Notes: generated by a model from the sequence alone, not told the origin. Shown: positions 52,999 through 64,000, numbered from the stretch's first letter. The stretch: DNA of 64,000 nt from Himantopus leucocephalus (GCA_003993805.1 RSEF01000003.1:111462528-111526527), one strand, 5' to 3'. Numbers and translations are program-made.

Positions 52999-54371
52999 CA
53001 GCAAAGGAGCTTTGGATTCATTCATTGGAAATGTAGCGGGAGGGAACTTGCAAGGAAATAAGCCACAGGAAGGGGTTCTTACCCAAGGAATTCCCAGCTA
53101 TTTGGAGAGAGTGACTGATGGTTGCTGGGATAATTCTGAGTAAACAGGGTTTTGTTTGCCTACATCTCAGTCATATTCTTCAACATAAACATCTGCTTTA
53201 ACAGACTGGCCAGGCCTCTGTCTAAACTGGAAAAGCCATACCTGAACTGCCAGCTGAAGGTGACTACTTGGCACCAAAATGGGGAACAAGTAGACAAAGA
53301 TGTGAATTAACAGAACAGGCAATCAGGGGTGGCTTTGTTCAAAGACTGTGACCTTGCAGTCTTGCAGAAGGAAAGTTTCTGGGAAGCACAGAGTCAGAGA
53401 GAACTATTGCTAGAATTATCTTTCAGGGCATTGAATAGAGAGTTTGATAAGTATCAGTTCTTGCAGAAACTCACTCAAAAGACATTGCATGGGAGACAAA
53501 GGTACATTCAAATCTATCAACCTATAGAAATTCCTTTGTAAAGTTTTGAAAAAGCAGGCAGGTATGAAGAACAGTTCCCAACTAAGAGCCAATTAGCACA
53601 TTAAACAGGTAGCATGTCAGAGACAGTCCATGACATCTTCTCAGAAATCTCTGGAAAAATGAGACGATAATTTGGCTAAAGAGATGAAGAAACAAGAAAG
53701 AATCATTAAAACAATGCCAACCTGAGAAGGCTACCCTTTGAATCGATGAAATGAAGGTAGTAATGCAGCTCTCAAATGTGTCAAGGGCTGGGAGAAGTCT
53801 AGAGGCTTGGCTGAAAAAAAAAATGCCTTTTAGCTAGCTAAACTAGTACATCACAAACGCTTGAAAGGAGTATAAAAATGTAAACTCTCCAGGGTACTCT
53901 GCCCTCAGGGAAAAATGAGAGAGATTTGCCTTCATTGTTCTTTCTTGAGTAACCCTCTTAATTCCATCATTAATTGCAGTGATTGAGCTGGAGAAAGAAC
54001 TGTTGCAAGTCTGGGACTTTAGTGCGTATCACAAGGATGAGGCATGAGTTTGAAACTGACCTTACTAGAGATTGCATATACGTCAACTTCTTTCTAAAGC
54101 AATATAAGGAAGACATAAAAGTAGGAAAGTTAAATTTTCCATCAAATTACCATTAAACAATTTGATGCAAAACTGCTTGAGGAAAGTTGCCTGATGAGGG
54201 TCCATGAGGAAGAATCAGAAGAATCTTCCATATTGGAAGAATTGGAACAGCACTTCCCACGCTTCCTTTACTAATGTGCCCTGACTCTACGTCTAATGGA
54301 TTACCGAGGGGCAGAAGATCAGGATGAAATAATTGAATGTTTGAAACACATAACTATTATCTTTGGGGCAG

Positions 54372-54477
54372 ATCACCCTCAGCAGAAAACCCCTCATCTT
54401 TTGTGGAAGATGAACTAAAGAACTTCACAATTGCTTCACAGAAATTAAGGAAGGTTGAGCAGCTTAATTCCTGCAAG
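54372..54477 (+). other. Candidate 106-nt exon (plus), unassigned
   Basis: The acceptor-like ..ATTATCTTTGGGGCAG is followed by 106 bases with one frame open (1 base + 35 codons) and a consensus donor, TGCAAG|GTAAGTC. The peptide is E/K/L/S-rich and helix-prone, starting SPSAENPSSFVEDELKNFTI. It ends in phase 0, compatible with the next candidate at 54,583-54,660 across an intron of only about 105 bases, which is short but known in birds. The acceptor is poor in pyrimidines. Family unknown. Confidence 0.2.
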
Positions 54478-54582
54478 GTAAGTCAATAATTTTTCTGTTG
54501 CAATTGCAGATCTGTACCCGACACAATGATGCCTTACTGTAGCCTGTGACATAGTCTTACCCAGTGTCTTATTTCAACACAG

Positions 54583-54660
54583 GCCAAAGCACAAACATCA
54601 CCTGGTGATGACTTGTGGTTCTTTCCCCGTTCATATGCCGAATTCAGGAGTATGGTTCAG
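54583..54660 (+). other. Candidate 78-nt exon (plus), unassigned
   Basis: A strong acceptor (..CCAGTGTCTTATTTCAACACAG) and a fair donor (GTTCAG|GTATGG) enclose exactly 26 open codons in phase 0. The peptide contains GDDLWFFPRSYAEFR and looks protein-like, but I cannot match it to a family. It is in phase with the candidate exon immediately upstream. Confidence 0.2.
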
Positions 54661-55415
54661 GTATGGAAAGTTTTGTTTCACATAGCTTATGGATTAAAAA
54701 TGAATTGTACTTCTTTTGCATGTTTAACAGTACATGCTGTCTCCTTGAAAAAAAAACAAAACCCAAGAAACTCATTTTTCATCAAGCTTAATTTACACAT
54801 CTCTACATCATTAAAAAGTTAAAGACCTCAACAAAACCTTAGGAGCACAAAACCAAGGAAGCACTTAAACAGAGTAATAACTTAAATACCTAACAACAAA
54901 CCTCAAGTCATTCACAGGCCATTCGTGAAAGAATCCTATCCTAACAGGGGTATAGTTCCATCTAAATGCAAGAGTGAAGTGCTTAATCTGCTCACTTCCA
55001 CAAAAAAATGAATTGCATACAATTTAAGAAATTACTTTAATTTATAGTCAAGTAGCTGGCCTAGTTGCAGTTTATCTGTGATGTAACTTATTTTTAACAG
55101 AAAAAAAAATCCCACAACAGCTGATTAATTTAAAAGCCACGCTGTGACGCTGGTGTCTTTTAATAGATGAAGCACTACAGAACTTCATTGCTGTTAAAAT
55201 AAACATCACTGGCAGTATGGTGCCCACACTTGGTTGAATACCCAAAATCAGTTTAGTACTCATCTCAAATCTTAAAAGGCTGGATAGAACATTTGTGACC
55301 AGCTCTTGAAAAATATTATTGCTTATTTAAAGGTTAGCTGTTATCCTGAACATTGAATTACAATTGGCCACAAAAATTGTGCAATAACTTCAGAAACAAT
55401 ACGCACAGATATGGG

Positions 55416-55451
55416 GTTTTGTTTGTTTGTTTGGTTTTGTTTGTTTGTTTT
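55416..55451 (+). repeat. (GTTT)n microsatellite
   Basis: Seven to eight GTTT/TTTG units with one GG interruption. Simple sequence, likely length-variable. Confidence 0.85.
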
Positions 55452-56616
55452 AAGTATGAGCAGAAGATCTATAAACTGGAAAAAAAATAATCCAGATGCT
55501 TAGGTATCTCAACATATCAGAAATGTAAGGGAATCTTGGGTAAAAGTTCAGCAGCCATTTTAATATTGCTATTTATTTTTCTAATAGAAATTGCTAAAAT
55601 TGTCTGACTGCTGAAATTTATTTTATCCCTGCTTTTTAGTTGCACTCAACCTTTTCAACAACTTCTTTTAAACTTGCCTTTTTCATGCATCATTTCCACA
55701 GAGAAAAATACTTTTACTTTATTGAAAGCTTGAGGAAATCTAGCTGAATTATTCCTGAAAGTGTGTATACTCTCAGATATGAGTACTTCACAGATTGAAT
55801 TAGGTATTATGAATATGGACTTCAAAAACAGTAGAAACTGGGGTCTTCATCCTTAGTTTGTCAGGTAGGTCTGATGCCCGTTACTCCAAGCAAGGAAGTA
55901 TTAACATTTATATTCCTACTCATTAATATCTACGTGAATCCTGTTTGTTACATCTGAGTTCATCCTGCTTCCCCTATCTGGGACCAGAGCTAAACAGAGG
56001 AGGCCTCAAATTTAACAAGAGCATCATCAAGGTGAGAAATGTAAACTACTTCTCTTCTCCCCAAGTTCAGTTACATGAAGGTATGAAGGCAGGTCCTCAG
56101 TTCAGACAAAGACTTCTCCAACTCCTGACTTTAGCTGTAGTGCTGACCAGAATCCCTGATTTACCACAGATATGAGAACAACCACTTTGGCTTTTGACCC
56201 ACAGACAGAAAAATGGCTTGCTTTATGTGGGCAAAGAAAGGTTCTAATTTCCCCACTTGAGATTATGCTTACAGGCAAAATATTACTGTCTTGCATTAGA
56301 TCCTCTTGCCACCTAAGCATACACTCCTCACATCAGCAAAGAGCTTAAAATTCTGCAAGCTTTGCAAGTTTGACAACTATCTTATAGAGAGGTTCACTGC
56401 CTGATAGTTAGTAGGTGGGGAAATCTGTGATTCACATCATATCGAGCAGCCCAAAACAAGACATCTCTTCATTCTCCTGGGGCACACTGTTAGCAAAGGC
56501 TGTCTTAACCAGGATCAAGATCTAGTCAAAGAACACCTCAAGAAGCATGTGAGAAAATTCAGGTAGGCAAGGATTAGATCGTGTTGTAAAATTCTTTCTG
56601 TTTGTTAAACACACAG

Positions 56617-56787
56617 CTCATACTGTTCCAGCTCCTCACCGTGTTCATGGGACAACACTCTGCGCAAGAAAGAGGCCACACAAGTTTCAAATTCCACAGC
56701 CTGTGTGAAACACCCTTCACTCTTTCTCCAAGCAAATGGAAAAAAGACATTGTGATACAATTTCTGGTCCTAAACTTGCTTGAGAAA
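56617..56787 (+). other. Candidate 171-nt exon (plus), unassigned
   Basis: A strong acceptor (..TTCTTTCTGTTTGTTAAACACACAG) precedes 171 bases, open for 57 codons in phase 0 from end to end, ending at the donor-like TGAGAAA|GTAAGC. The peptide starts LILFQLLTVFMGQHSAQERG and ends in a hydrophobic/leucine-rich helix-like piece. It is the longest splice-bounded open segment I found in the AT-rich part of the window. I do not recognise a domain. Length and signals make it the best exon candidate, but a chance origin is still quite possible. Confidence 0.25.
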
Positions 56788-59269
56788 GTAAGCTTTATCA
56801 GAGTAATGAATATGTTGGTGTTCAGAAGAAATGATTCATAACATGTTTAAGAAATTATTTTCCCAAGGGCATTTGATGCTTAATTTTGTGGCCTCTCTTT
56901 TAGTTAAAAGGACTCATTTAACAGTATGAAACATATGCAATGAGTACCGTTTTGAAAATACCCTTTAAGAGAATTCTGTGTCAGTCTTTACCTTGTGCTT
57001 CCATCCAGGTAAGTTTTAATGCCACCTTCCTTTCTCACATCAAAATTATTTTCTTCAAAGTCTCTTGAGTAAAACAGAACATGGAGAAAAACTCAGAGGT
57101 AGGGGCAGATCCAGCCACACTGCCCCTGAAGTGTCTCCACATGTGGCAGGGGGTCCATTCCCTTTTTGGACCAGAACCTTACCCAATGCTAATCAACATA
57201 CCTCTGCTGATTCCCTTTTACTGGCTTGATAGAGAGAGAAGGAAGAAAGGCAGCTGGCAAGACATTTACAATATAAAAACACAGTTCAAAGAGACTAGTG
57301 CTGCTGTCATAATCATACAGTTACCGAAGCAAGACCATCTCCTGCAGGAGCATCCAGGAGATGATAAGCACAATGCACACATGCAGACCCTCATCTACAC
57401 ACCGTTCAGCATGGGCTCGTTAGGTTCACGATTCAGCTTTCCCAGCAGGCCGTGGAGAATCTTTTTAACCAAATGCTTAAAAGGCCCTTTATTTCAAACT
57501 CAATTTTCTAGTCATGATTGATATAAATCACAAAGTTTATTGCCTGCTTAGAAAACTGCAGCATCTGTAGTAGCACTGCCTTATTTTCAGATTGTTTCTG
57601 ACTAAAGAATGCCAAGAGAGCATGTCAAGGTCTCAGATAGGGTTGTTCCACATGCACTATCCAGATGCTGATCAGCTCGAGAACCAATAATAATCTGTCT
57701 GAAGTCTTGTGGGAGTGTATAGAAAACAAGTGTTACATAATTTTTTTGGATAAGATGGACAAGGATGAACAGGATGAGAACAGTACAGAGTCAAAACATC
57801 TGCAGTTTCCTCTGAAGAGGACTGCAAGTACTTTGATACAATGGGAAACTCATGCTACAGGTTCTCAAAACTCACTCTTGAGCATCAGTTTTTTTTGTTG
57901 TTTTGTTTTCATTTTATTAAAAGATAAGTTTTCTTTGGCTCCTTCCCAAACATCAGCATTTCTCTGAATTCTTGCCAATGAGAGCAATTCAATCTTTGTG
58001 AGGTACTCCGAGCAAAGCAATCTTTTTCCATTAGGCATTCAGAGGGGAAAGAAAATATAACAGAAAGCATAAAAAATTAATTAACCTTGGATTTTTTCTC
58101 CTAGGAATTTCTACCTGTAGCTTTAAAAAGTTGCAGCTTGACCTATGACGCTTACGTTGCTTCAGGGTTGAAGTTGCCCTGTTACCACTGCGATACATGA
58201 AAGGAACTTCTGAGAGGAGCTGATTTTGGGTAATATATAGTTCTACACTTATCTTTCACTTGCATTTTGATAATATAATGCTCATTCAGATGAACATTCT
58301 GAACCACAGCTAGCAGGATCACCTGCTGCAGGAGCACATGTATAAAACAGACTGCAGCGCAGCACAGAGATAGTTTAGCTGTCATGAAAAACCTAACTGT
58401 GGGTGGAGGCCTATGGGAATAAAAAAAAATAATCAAATCCAGTAACTATTAAGTTTATTCTAAGCCCTGTGTGGTGATGCCAGAAAATCATGTCTTTACT
58501 AAAATGATTTTAATCAGCCACTCACTCCTACTTATGGCTGCCCAGCTTCATTGATCTGAGGGATTGGATTGAAATTTCTTTTACATCATACTTATTTAGC
58601 AACCAAATGTTAAATGAGCGCCTGCTTTGTCTTTCTACCATGAACTACTACCTACTATGAACACCTACCTATGGCTTCCAGTACACAGTTCTGATATTTC
58701 TGACTTAGCAAGTCAGCTTGCCCTCTAATCTTTTCTCCAATAGTTTTGTTACTCTGGATTTGGAAAGGGTATATCTGCTGCAACTTTTATAAAACCCACG
58801 GTTACAACATGGCCAGTGTGCACACACATTACACAAAACTATCATCCTATCAGTATTTAGAATGCTGTTAATACCATTTTTATTAGGTCTGAGTCATGAT
58901 CCATGTTGCTGGGTGATGGCACAAATGAAGCAAAATGAAGCAAATAAAACTTGACTCGGGACTTGTTCACCTGAATTTCTGCTTTGCTGCTGTCCGTGCA
59001 GGAGGCTGAAAGCACACTCACAGAGTTGCCTGCACAGAGCTTCCATCATGGTCTTCTTTCAAGGCTGTGGGGACTTCAGCCAACTTGTTCTCACACAAAC
59101 TGGGTTGTGGCTATGCTCCAGTTCTGCTGATGTGACAGTAGTCACACAGATGCACAACCCCTCTTTCCTACCCACGCTGAGCCAGGATATGTCAGCTAAT
59201 CTTCAAAGTTCATGTACCTATCACTATGTCCTACCTAATACCCATCACTATACCCCACCCCACATTTAC

Positions 59270-59329
59270 GGTTGGACTTGATGATCTTAAAGGTCTTTTC
59301 CAAACTAAATATTTCTATGATTCTATAAT
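59270..59329 (+). mobile_element. CR1 LINE 3' end, severely 5'-truncated
   Basis: About 60 bases of the CR1 terminus only: GGTTGGACTTGATGATCTTA, then AAGGTCTTTTCCAAACTAAAT and octamer repeats TTCTATGATTCTATAATA. It is very similar to the 3' end of the copy at 60.3-60.8 kb, so probably the same or a closely related subfamily. Confidence 0.9.
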
Positions 59330-60080
59330 ATACACCAAGTGAGTGAAGCAAACTGAAACATAATGGAAGATGTGCTTTTTCAATCATCTTTTAGACAAAT
59401 CCTAAAATTCTGATTTATGGAGTAACAGACATTTGAAAAGGAATAAATGAGTCCAACCCCAAATAGAATAGTAATTATCACATATTACAAACAAGTTTTA
59501 AAAAATCATTTTGCTACATATATCTATCTACTTTTTTTTTTTTCTTGGGGTAGGGAATTAACTTATTTAAGTAATGTTGCTTTTATTTTCTTAATGCAAG
59601 GAATCCACATTTTGCAGATTCACTTTTTTTTCTGAAAATTTATTACCCTTTCCCCAATGTACAGGTGAAGATTAGGGACTCTGAGAAGAAACTTAAAAAT
59701 TAAGCCTACAATTAATGTTTAAAAATAAGAAGATGATATTAACAGATCTTGTCACCTGTCAGCCTGATGATTGAATTTCATTCAAACCTGGTGTTTATGA
59801 TGAAGGAGAATCATAGCTATGCAATGAAAAGCTACCAAGAGACTATGGACAGGTTGATTTCTTAAATAAAAGTAATCTAACTGACTTACAACTTCCTTAT
59901 GTGGTCATAATACGTGAGGAGATAGAGAAGATGGCAAGTTGTTGAGTGCAAATAAAAAAAAAAGACAAATGTTGATTTTTAAAAAGAATCCTACTAAAGC
60001 AAGAACTGCAGTACACAGAAGTTTAAAGATTAAAAGGTTCAAGGAAATCAGAAATTTGAGAAGGTCAGGCTAATGTGCCG

Positions 60081-60296
60081 TGATGCATTCCTGCTGGCCG
60101 CACTATTTCTGGTACAGGCCAGGATGCCATTGGCCTTCTTGGCTACCTAGGCACACTGCCAACTCATATCCAGCTGGCTGTTGACCAACGTCTCCAGGTC
60201 CTTTTTCACCAAGCAGCTTTCCAGCCACTCTTCCCGAAGCCTGTAGCGCTTCATGGGGTTATTTTGACCCAAGTGCAGGACCCAGCACTTGGATCG
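60081..60296 (-). mobile_element. CR1 LINE segment, inverted 5' part of the copy at 60.3 kb
   Basis: About 215 bases that match CR1 on the minus strand: CTGCTGGCCGCACT.., CAGGCCAGGATGCCATTGGC, CCAGCCACTCTTCCC, then ACCCAAGTGCAGGACC. On the element this is the block immediately before the one that begins the plus-strand copy at 60,296. The two pieces meet head to head at GGATCGTCCCC with no spacer. Together they cover a continuous stretch of CR1 with its 5' part flipped, the arrangement known as 5' inversion in LINE insertions (twin priming). Two independent insertions would have to match ends by chance. Confidence 0.85.
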
Positions 60297-60845
60297 TCCC
60301 CCTGTATTCGGCACTGGTGAGGCTGCACCTCAAGTACTGTGCTCAGTTTTGGGCCCCTCACTACAAGAGGGACGTTGAAATGCTGGAGCATGTTCAGAGA
60401 AGGACAAAAAAGCTGGTGAAGGGTCTAGAGAACAAGCCTTATGAGGAGAGGCTGAGGGAACTGTGGTTGTTTAGCTTGGAGTAAAGGAGGCTGAGGGGAG
60501 ACCTTATCTCTCTTTACAGCTACCTGAAAGAAGGTTGTAGAGGGGTGGGGGTCAGTCTCTTCTCCCAAGTAACAAATGATAGGACAAGAGGAAATGGCCT
60601 CAAGTTGTGCCGTGGGAGGTTTGGATTGGATATTAGGAAAAATTTCTTCACTGAAGGGTTTATAAGCATTGGAACGGGCTGCCCAGGGAAGTGGTGGTCA
60701 CCGTTCCTGCAGGTATTTAAAAAGACATGTAGACATGGTGCTTAGGGATATGGTTTTGTGGTAGTTTTGGCAGTGTTAGGTTATGGTTGAACTCAATGAT
60801 CTTAAAGGTCTTTTCCAACCTAAATCATTCTATGATTCTATGATT
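60296..60845 (+). mobile_element. CR1 LINE 3' portion, well preserved
   Basis: About 550 bases of plus-strand CR1 from CCCCCTGTATTCGGCACTGG through GGGCCCCTCACTACAAGAGG, GAGGCTGAGGGAACTG and the AGGAAAAATTTCTTCACTGA block to the terminal AGGTCTTTTCCAACCTAAAT and two ATTCTATG octamers. It agrees closely with the consensus I know, so it is relatively young. The part shown is the end of the RT gene and the 3' untranslated region, so no protein is encoded. Its missing 5' neighbour lies inverted just upstream. Confidence 0.93.
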
Positions 60846-63800
60846 TAAAATTAGCTGCTGTTTTTCACCAATTCAATGTCAGCACTGAATACTGAATAAC
60901 CCACAGTGAAACATCATAGTGCTGCAAAGAATTAGTGAAATACCTCATGTTTTCAGGTCAAATTATGCCTAAACAAAATAACACTCTGTGCATGTCTGAA
61001 GTGCCTTACATCACAAAATGTCAAGCCATTTCTCATGAAGTGATTGATGCCAGCCAGAAATAGGCTTCTTGTCACATGAGCCTTAATCCTGCTTTTTTAA
61101 CCGTAGACCTTACAATGTTTGTACTGTGAGCTTTCAACTTTTTAATAGGGGTCCAAAGGTGCAATTGGTTATTTCCTGATTGGCTGATCTGTAAATCTGC
61201 TAATCTCTAGGTGACAGACACATGTTAGCAGTTCTCTCGTATAGCATATTTTTTATTATTTCCCCAAATTATTTTTATCTTTATCCAACCCAGTATGACC
61301 TGGAAATCAGATTAATACTGCACAGAAATATGAGCTGACACCACCCCAGTATTTCTGGTGTTTCAGAAATGAAACTGAGCTTCAAAAGCCTTACAGAAGT
61401 CAAGCCAAAAATCAGTTCTGGGGTATGCATTTACAAGGGGTTTTCATTCTATTGGATTTTCCCATCCCTGAATACAAGTAGAAACATATTACAGGAATAA
61501 AGTTACTATGAGAGGACACCTAGTGGTATTTTGTGGAAAGTCAGTGGCATATACCAGATTTTCTGAAGGCACTCAATTCTTTATATATATGAGGTCATAC
61601 TATTAATTATTCCGTACTGATGTCTAGGTTATGCTATGGAGTACCAGATATTCCTTGAGAATACTAAAGAAAGTGTCAGATACCTTGGCAACTCATCTAA
61701 AGAAAGCACAAACCCAGTCTATTCGTATAATTATCACAGAATATTATATCATCCTGTCTGCGTCTTTGGGGATGAAGCATTATTCCATAGCAAAATGGCT
61801 TAGTGTGCAAGGTCATGATGCACCAGCAAGCAAGGCCAAGCCCAGCTATGAGAAAGCCACACAGACCAAAGGCAGGACAGTCTAACCTGTAGTGAGCTGC
61901 TGTGTGCACTTCGTAGTTCCAAATTTAGAAGAGCAACAGTGATGAAATTGAAGGCAACTGTGCAGTAGTGCCATATTTAGACAAGGAGGTCTTTGGCTGT
62001 GATAGAGCCATCACCCACTTCAATGCAGTGGCATCTAGATAAGCTATATATATTAACAACCCAGAGAATCAAAAAAAGGAAGCCAACAGCAAGGTGCAAC
62101 TGCACAAACAAGTAGATTATAGTCCAACAAGCATACTGGCATCAAATCCATGAGGCCTAGCAGGCGATGCAAGATGGTTTGAAAGCCCCTTCTCAGTTAC
62201 TTGTACTATTTCTAATGCCATTGTAAAACAAGGGACAAACAAGAGTAAATACTAGCACAAAAGACAGTTAAAGTGAGTTGCAAAAAGAGAAGATATAGCA
62301 GATGTCTTGCTTGAAGCCTGCCAAAAAAGACAAGTCTGGTGGAACTACTAAGGAGTGAGTCAGTAGGAACATCATTCAGGGGCTAACTGCTCTTGCACAT
62401 TCGAAGTACTTCTGCTAGCAGATACAAACTAGTATTAAAAAAATCCAGATCCCTAATTTCTATATGGAGTTCTACTACAATTTTGTATATGAAAGGGAAA
62501 GTATCAGTTCATCAGTTCATTCATCAGTTTGATTTCCTGGTTCTCATTTCTATGTCTCATTTGGTATTATTAATTTCTTACATGTGCAGATGTTTTGTCT
62601 GCGTGCAGTTTGATAGCACAGGCTCTCCTTCAAATATTTTCTGTTCCTTACCAGCATTTCTTCCTGATGTAATCCTTGCCATAAACTGTCTTGGCATGAG
62701 TAGGGAGTTTCAGCATTTCAGCAAAAAGAGTCAAAGTGTGACAAACTCTTAGTAAACCACTAGAAGCAGGGTTCAACCCCAACTTTCTGGTAAATATTAT
62801 TAATTACTGGGCTCCAAAACAGCTATAAAGTTCCAGAACAAACAACTGTTGCATGATCTGCAGTACAGAGGCTCAGGTATCCCTGACCATTAGCCCCCTT
62901 CTGAGAAGCACAGGCTCTATGATCTTGGCAAGTTTTGAAAAAGATTTTTTTTGTTGAGCTATAGAAGAGCATCCCATGAAAGATAAGAAAAGTAAAGACT
63001 GAAGTGAAGACAGTGATAATGACTCAAGAGAAAAAATAACATGCAAAGTGTCAGACCTCAAGATAAAACATCATAAAGTCAGAGGGCAACTCAGCAAGAA
63101 TAAAGATGATCCTGTTTAAATAGCACAGGCCAACAGTTTCCCACTGGATTGTCAACTGCCCTTCCAGCAGGCTCAAGAACTGCCTGCATGGGAGTGGTAG
63201 GCATACTAGTGCTTAGCCTAGTATCACATTAGTTCTAGCTACCTACTCCGGGTATTAGCCAATAAATGGTTGATGTGTAACTAAAAGTATAATCCTGCTT
63301 GCAGGGACTCTGAACATATTAAAACATGCTGAAATAAAAGCAACCAGTCATCAAAAGTTATGTCAGGGTTGTGTTACAGAGAAAACCATTTTTTTTGCTC
63401 TTTTCTGTGGTCAAAAATGGTGATAAACTTGATGAATAAAGGACTAAAAAATGAAAGTTTTTGTTCTGGTTTAAAAGCTTCCAGTTTTGTGGCTTTGATT
63501 CCCAAGTAGCCTTCTCAAGATTTATGTGATTCCTTTGCCTCTCGAGATGTCTATTCCCAACATTTGCCTAATCTAATTCTTCAGTAGAAAGAAACAGAGA
63601 AAGGAACATATTTGAGTAGACCACCATTCTTTTGTTATCAACAAAAAAAAATCATCTAAATCAGTGAAAAGCTGTGTGTGTGTTTTAAGGGACACCCTGA
63701 AGCAGCACTGCTCATCATTTACTTTTCTTTAATGGGACAATTGCAATTGTTAGCTTAAATCACATTCTACATATCCCAACATTAAATCCTTGGGCTGCCT

Positions 63801-63904
63801 GAAGAACTTGACTAAATAAAATCCTCTAGTATCAAATTATTGAACTTAAGGAGTCAAATTTTCAGGCAGCTTAAATTGCTCTGATGAACTTCCTTCATTC
63901 ATTT
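60846..63904. other. AT-rich stretch without a supported gene
   Basis: Unique AT-rich sequence. There is a short TCAGTTCATCAGTTCATTCATCAG redundancy near 62,503-62,528, an open frame of 119 codons at 62,393-62,752 without family resemblance, and a (TG)5 run near 63,670. Nothing else can be supported. Confidence 0.55.
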
Positions 63905-63966
63905 CAGTGTGACCTGGACAGGTTGGAGAATTTGGTGGAGAGAAACCTTATGAAGTTCAACAAGGG
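63905..63966 (+). mobile_element. CR1 LINE, left part before assembly gap
   Basis: CAGTGTGACCTGGACAGG, then a diverged TTGGAG..GGTGGAGAG, then AACCTTATGAAGTTCAACAA, and GGG. This follows CR1 near the end of its RT gene, about 700-800 bases before the 3' terminus by my memory of the consensus. The sharp start near 63,905 would be the 5' truncation point. The copy continues across the Ns. Confidence 0.85.
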
Positions 63967-63976
63967 NNNNNNNNNN
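63967..63976. other. Assembly gap (10 N)
   Basis: Ten undefined bases. The flanks are two parts of CR1 that are normally several hundred bases apart, so the N count is a placeholder and not a measured length, unless the copy has an internal deletion. Confidence 0.95.
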
Positions 63977-64000
63977 TGAAAGGTCCCTTCCAACCTTAAC
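63977..64000 (+). mobile_element. CR1 LINE 3' end after assembly gap, cut by window edge
   Basis: TGAAAGGTCCCTTCCAACCT is the start of the CR1 terminal block. The copy runs out of the window before its octamer repeats. It carries the GGTCCCTTCCAACC form, unlike the GGTCTTTTCCAACC form of the copies at 52.9, 59.3 and 60.8 kb, so it is probably a different subfamily. Confidence 0.88.

Larger units (their letters stand above)
52999..59269. other. Region of unassigned splice-bounded open segments
   Basis: AT-rich DNA downstream of the CpG island with several plus-strand segments bordered by good splice signals (listed separately), plus longer stretches with few stops. One is about 54,136-54,420, where a single frame is interrupted by only one stop and is rich in E, L and K. 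A 70-codon frame at 53,329-53,541 also has a coiled-coil-like composition. Joining them requires frame changes, so they are either remnants of a decayed coiled-coil gene or chance. No family was recognised. Confidence 0.35.

Noticed and set aside
53269..53285. TGGCACC-type word resembling a retroviral primer binding site
   Set aside because: There is no LTR pair, no polypurine tract and no recognisable gag or pol codons around it. A single short word is not enough to call an endogenous retrovirus.
57081..57521. Plus-strand open frame of 146 codons
   Set aside because: No recognised family and no clear acceptor at its start. It may belong to the unassigned cluster upstream but cannot be supported.
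1..64000. tRNA, rRNA, CRISPR array, prokaryotic operon features
   Set aside because: No tRNA-like fold with box A/B, no rRNA sequence, no spaced direct repeats and no compact gene layout. The window is vertebrate nuclear DNA.

Overview
This window looks like bird nuclear DNA. The evidence is the set of repeats: at least seven pieces of CR1, the LINE that dominates sauropsid and especially avian genomes, and almost nothing else of transposon origin. Three copies end in the avian CR1 3' signature (a GGTTGGACT..GATGATCTT..AGGTC..TTCCAACC block followed by ATTCTATG-type octamers). There is no operon-like layout and no long significant ORF, and the sequence is AT-rich except for one sharp CpG island. 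The low repeat density also fits a bird better than a mammal or squamate. From the 3' end type I would guess a neoavian species, but I cannot name it.

Layout: 1-58 is an old CR1 fragment (minus strand). About 59-10,860 is unannotated AT-rich DNA. About 10,865-11,185 is an old plus-strand CR1 fragment from the reverse-transcriptase part of the element. About 11,190-37,420 is again without a recognisable gene. About 37,427-38,975 is a long, decayed minus-strand CR1 that still shows reverse-transcriptase codons. About 39,000-50,340 is non-repetitive AT-rich DNA with a few splice-bounded open segments that may be chance. About 50,345-51,880 is a strong CpG island with Sp1-type boxes, a TATA-like element and candidate first-exon splice donors. 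It is almost certainly the 5' end of a gene, but neither the gene nor its direction can be fixed from the sequence. About 52,930-60,850 holds three CR1 3' ends and a cluster of splice-bounded open segments on the plus strand. One of the CR1 copies, at 60,081-60,845, has its 5' part inverted. The window ends in a CR1 interrupted by a 10-N assembly gap.

I recognise no protein-coding gene, RNA gene or CRISPR array. The most likely reading is intronic or intergenic DNA around one promoter. Candidate exons are given with low confidence, because with 64 kb and two strands many GT-AG pairs enclosing short open frames are expected by chance. The observation I find most interesting is the CR1 with an inverted 5' segment, which fits a twin-priming insertion. 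I see no evidence of a new biological system.
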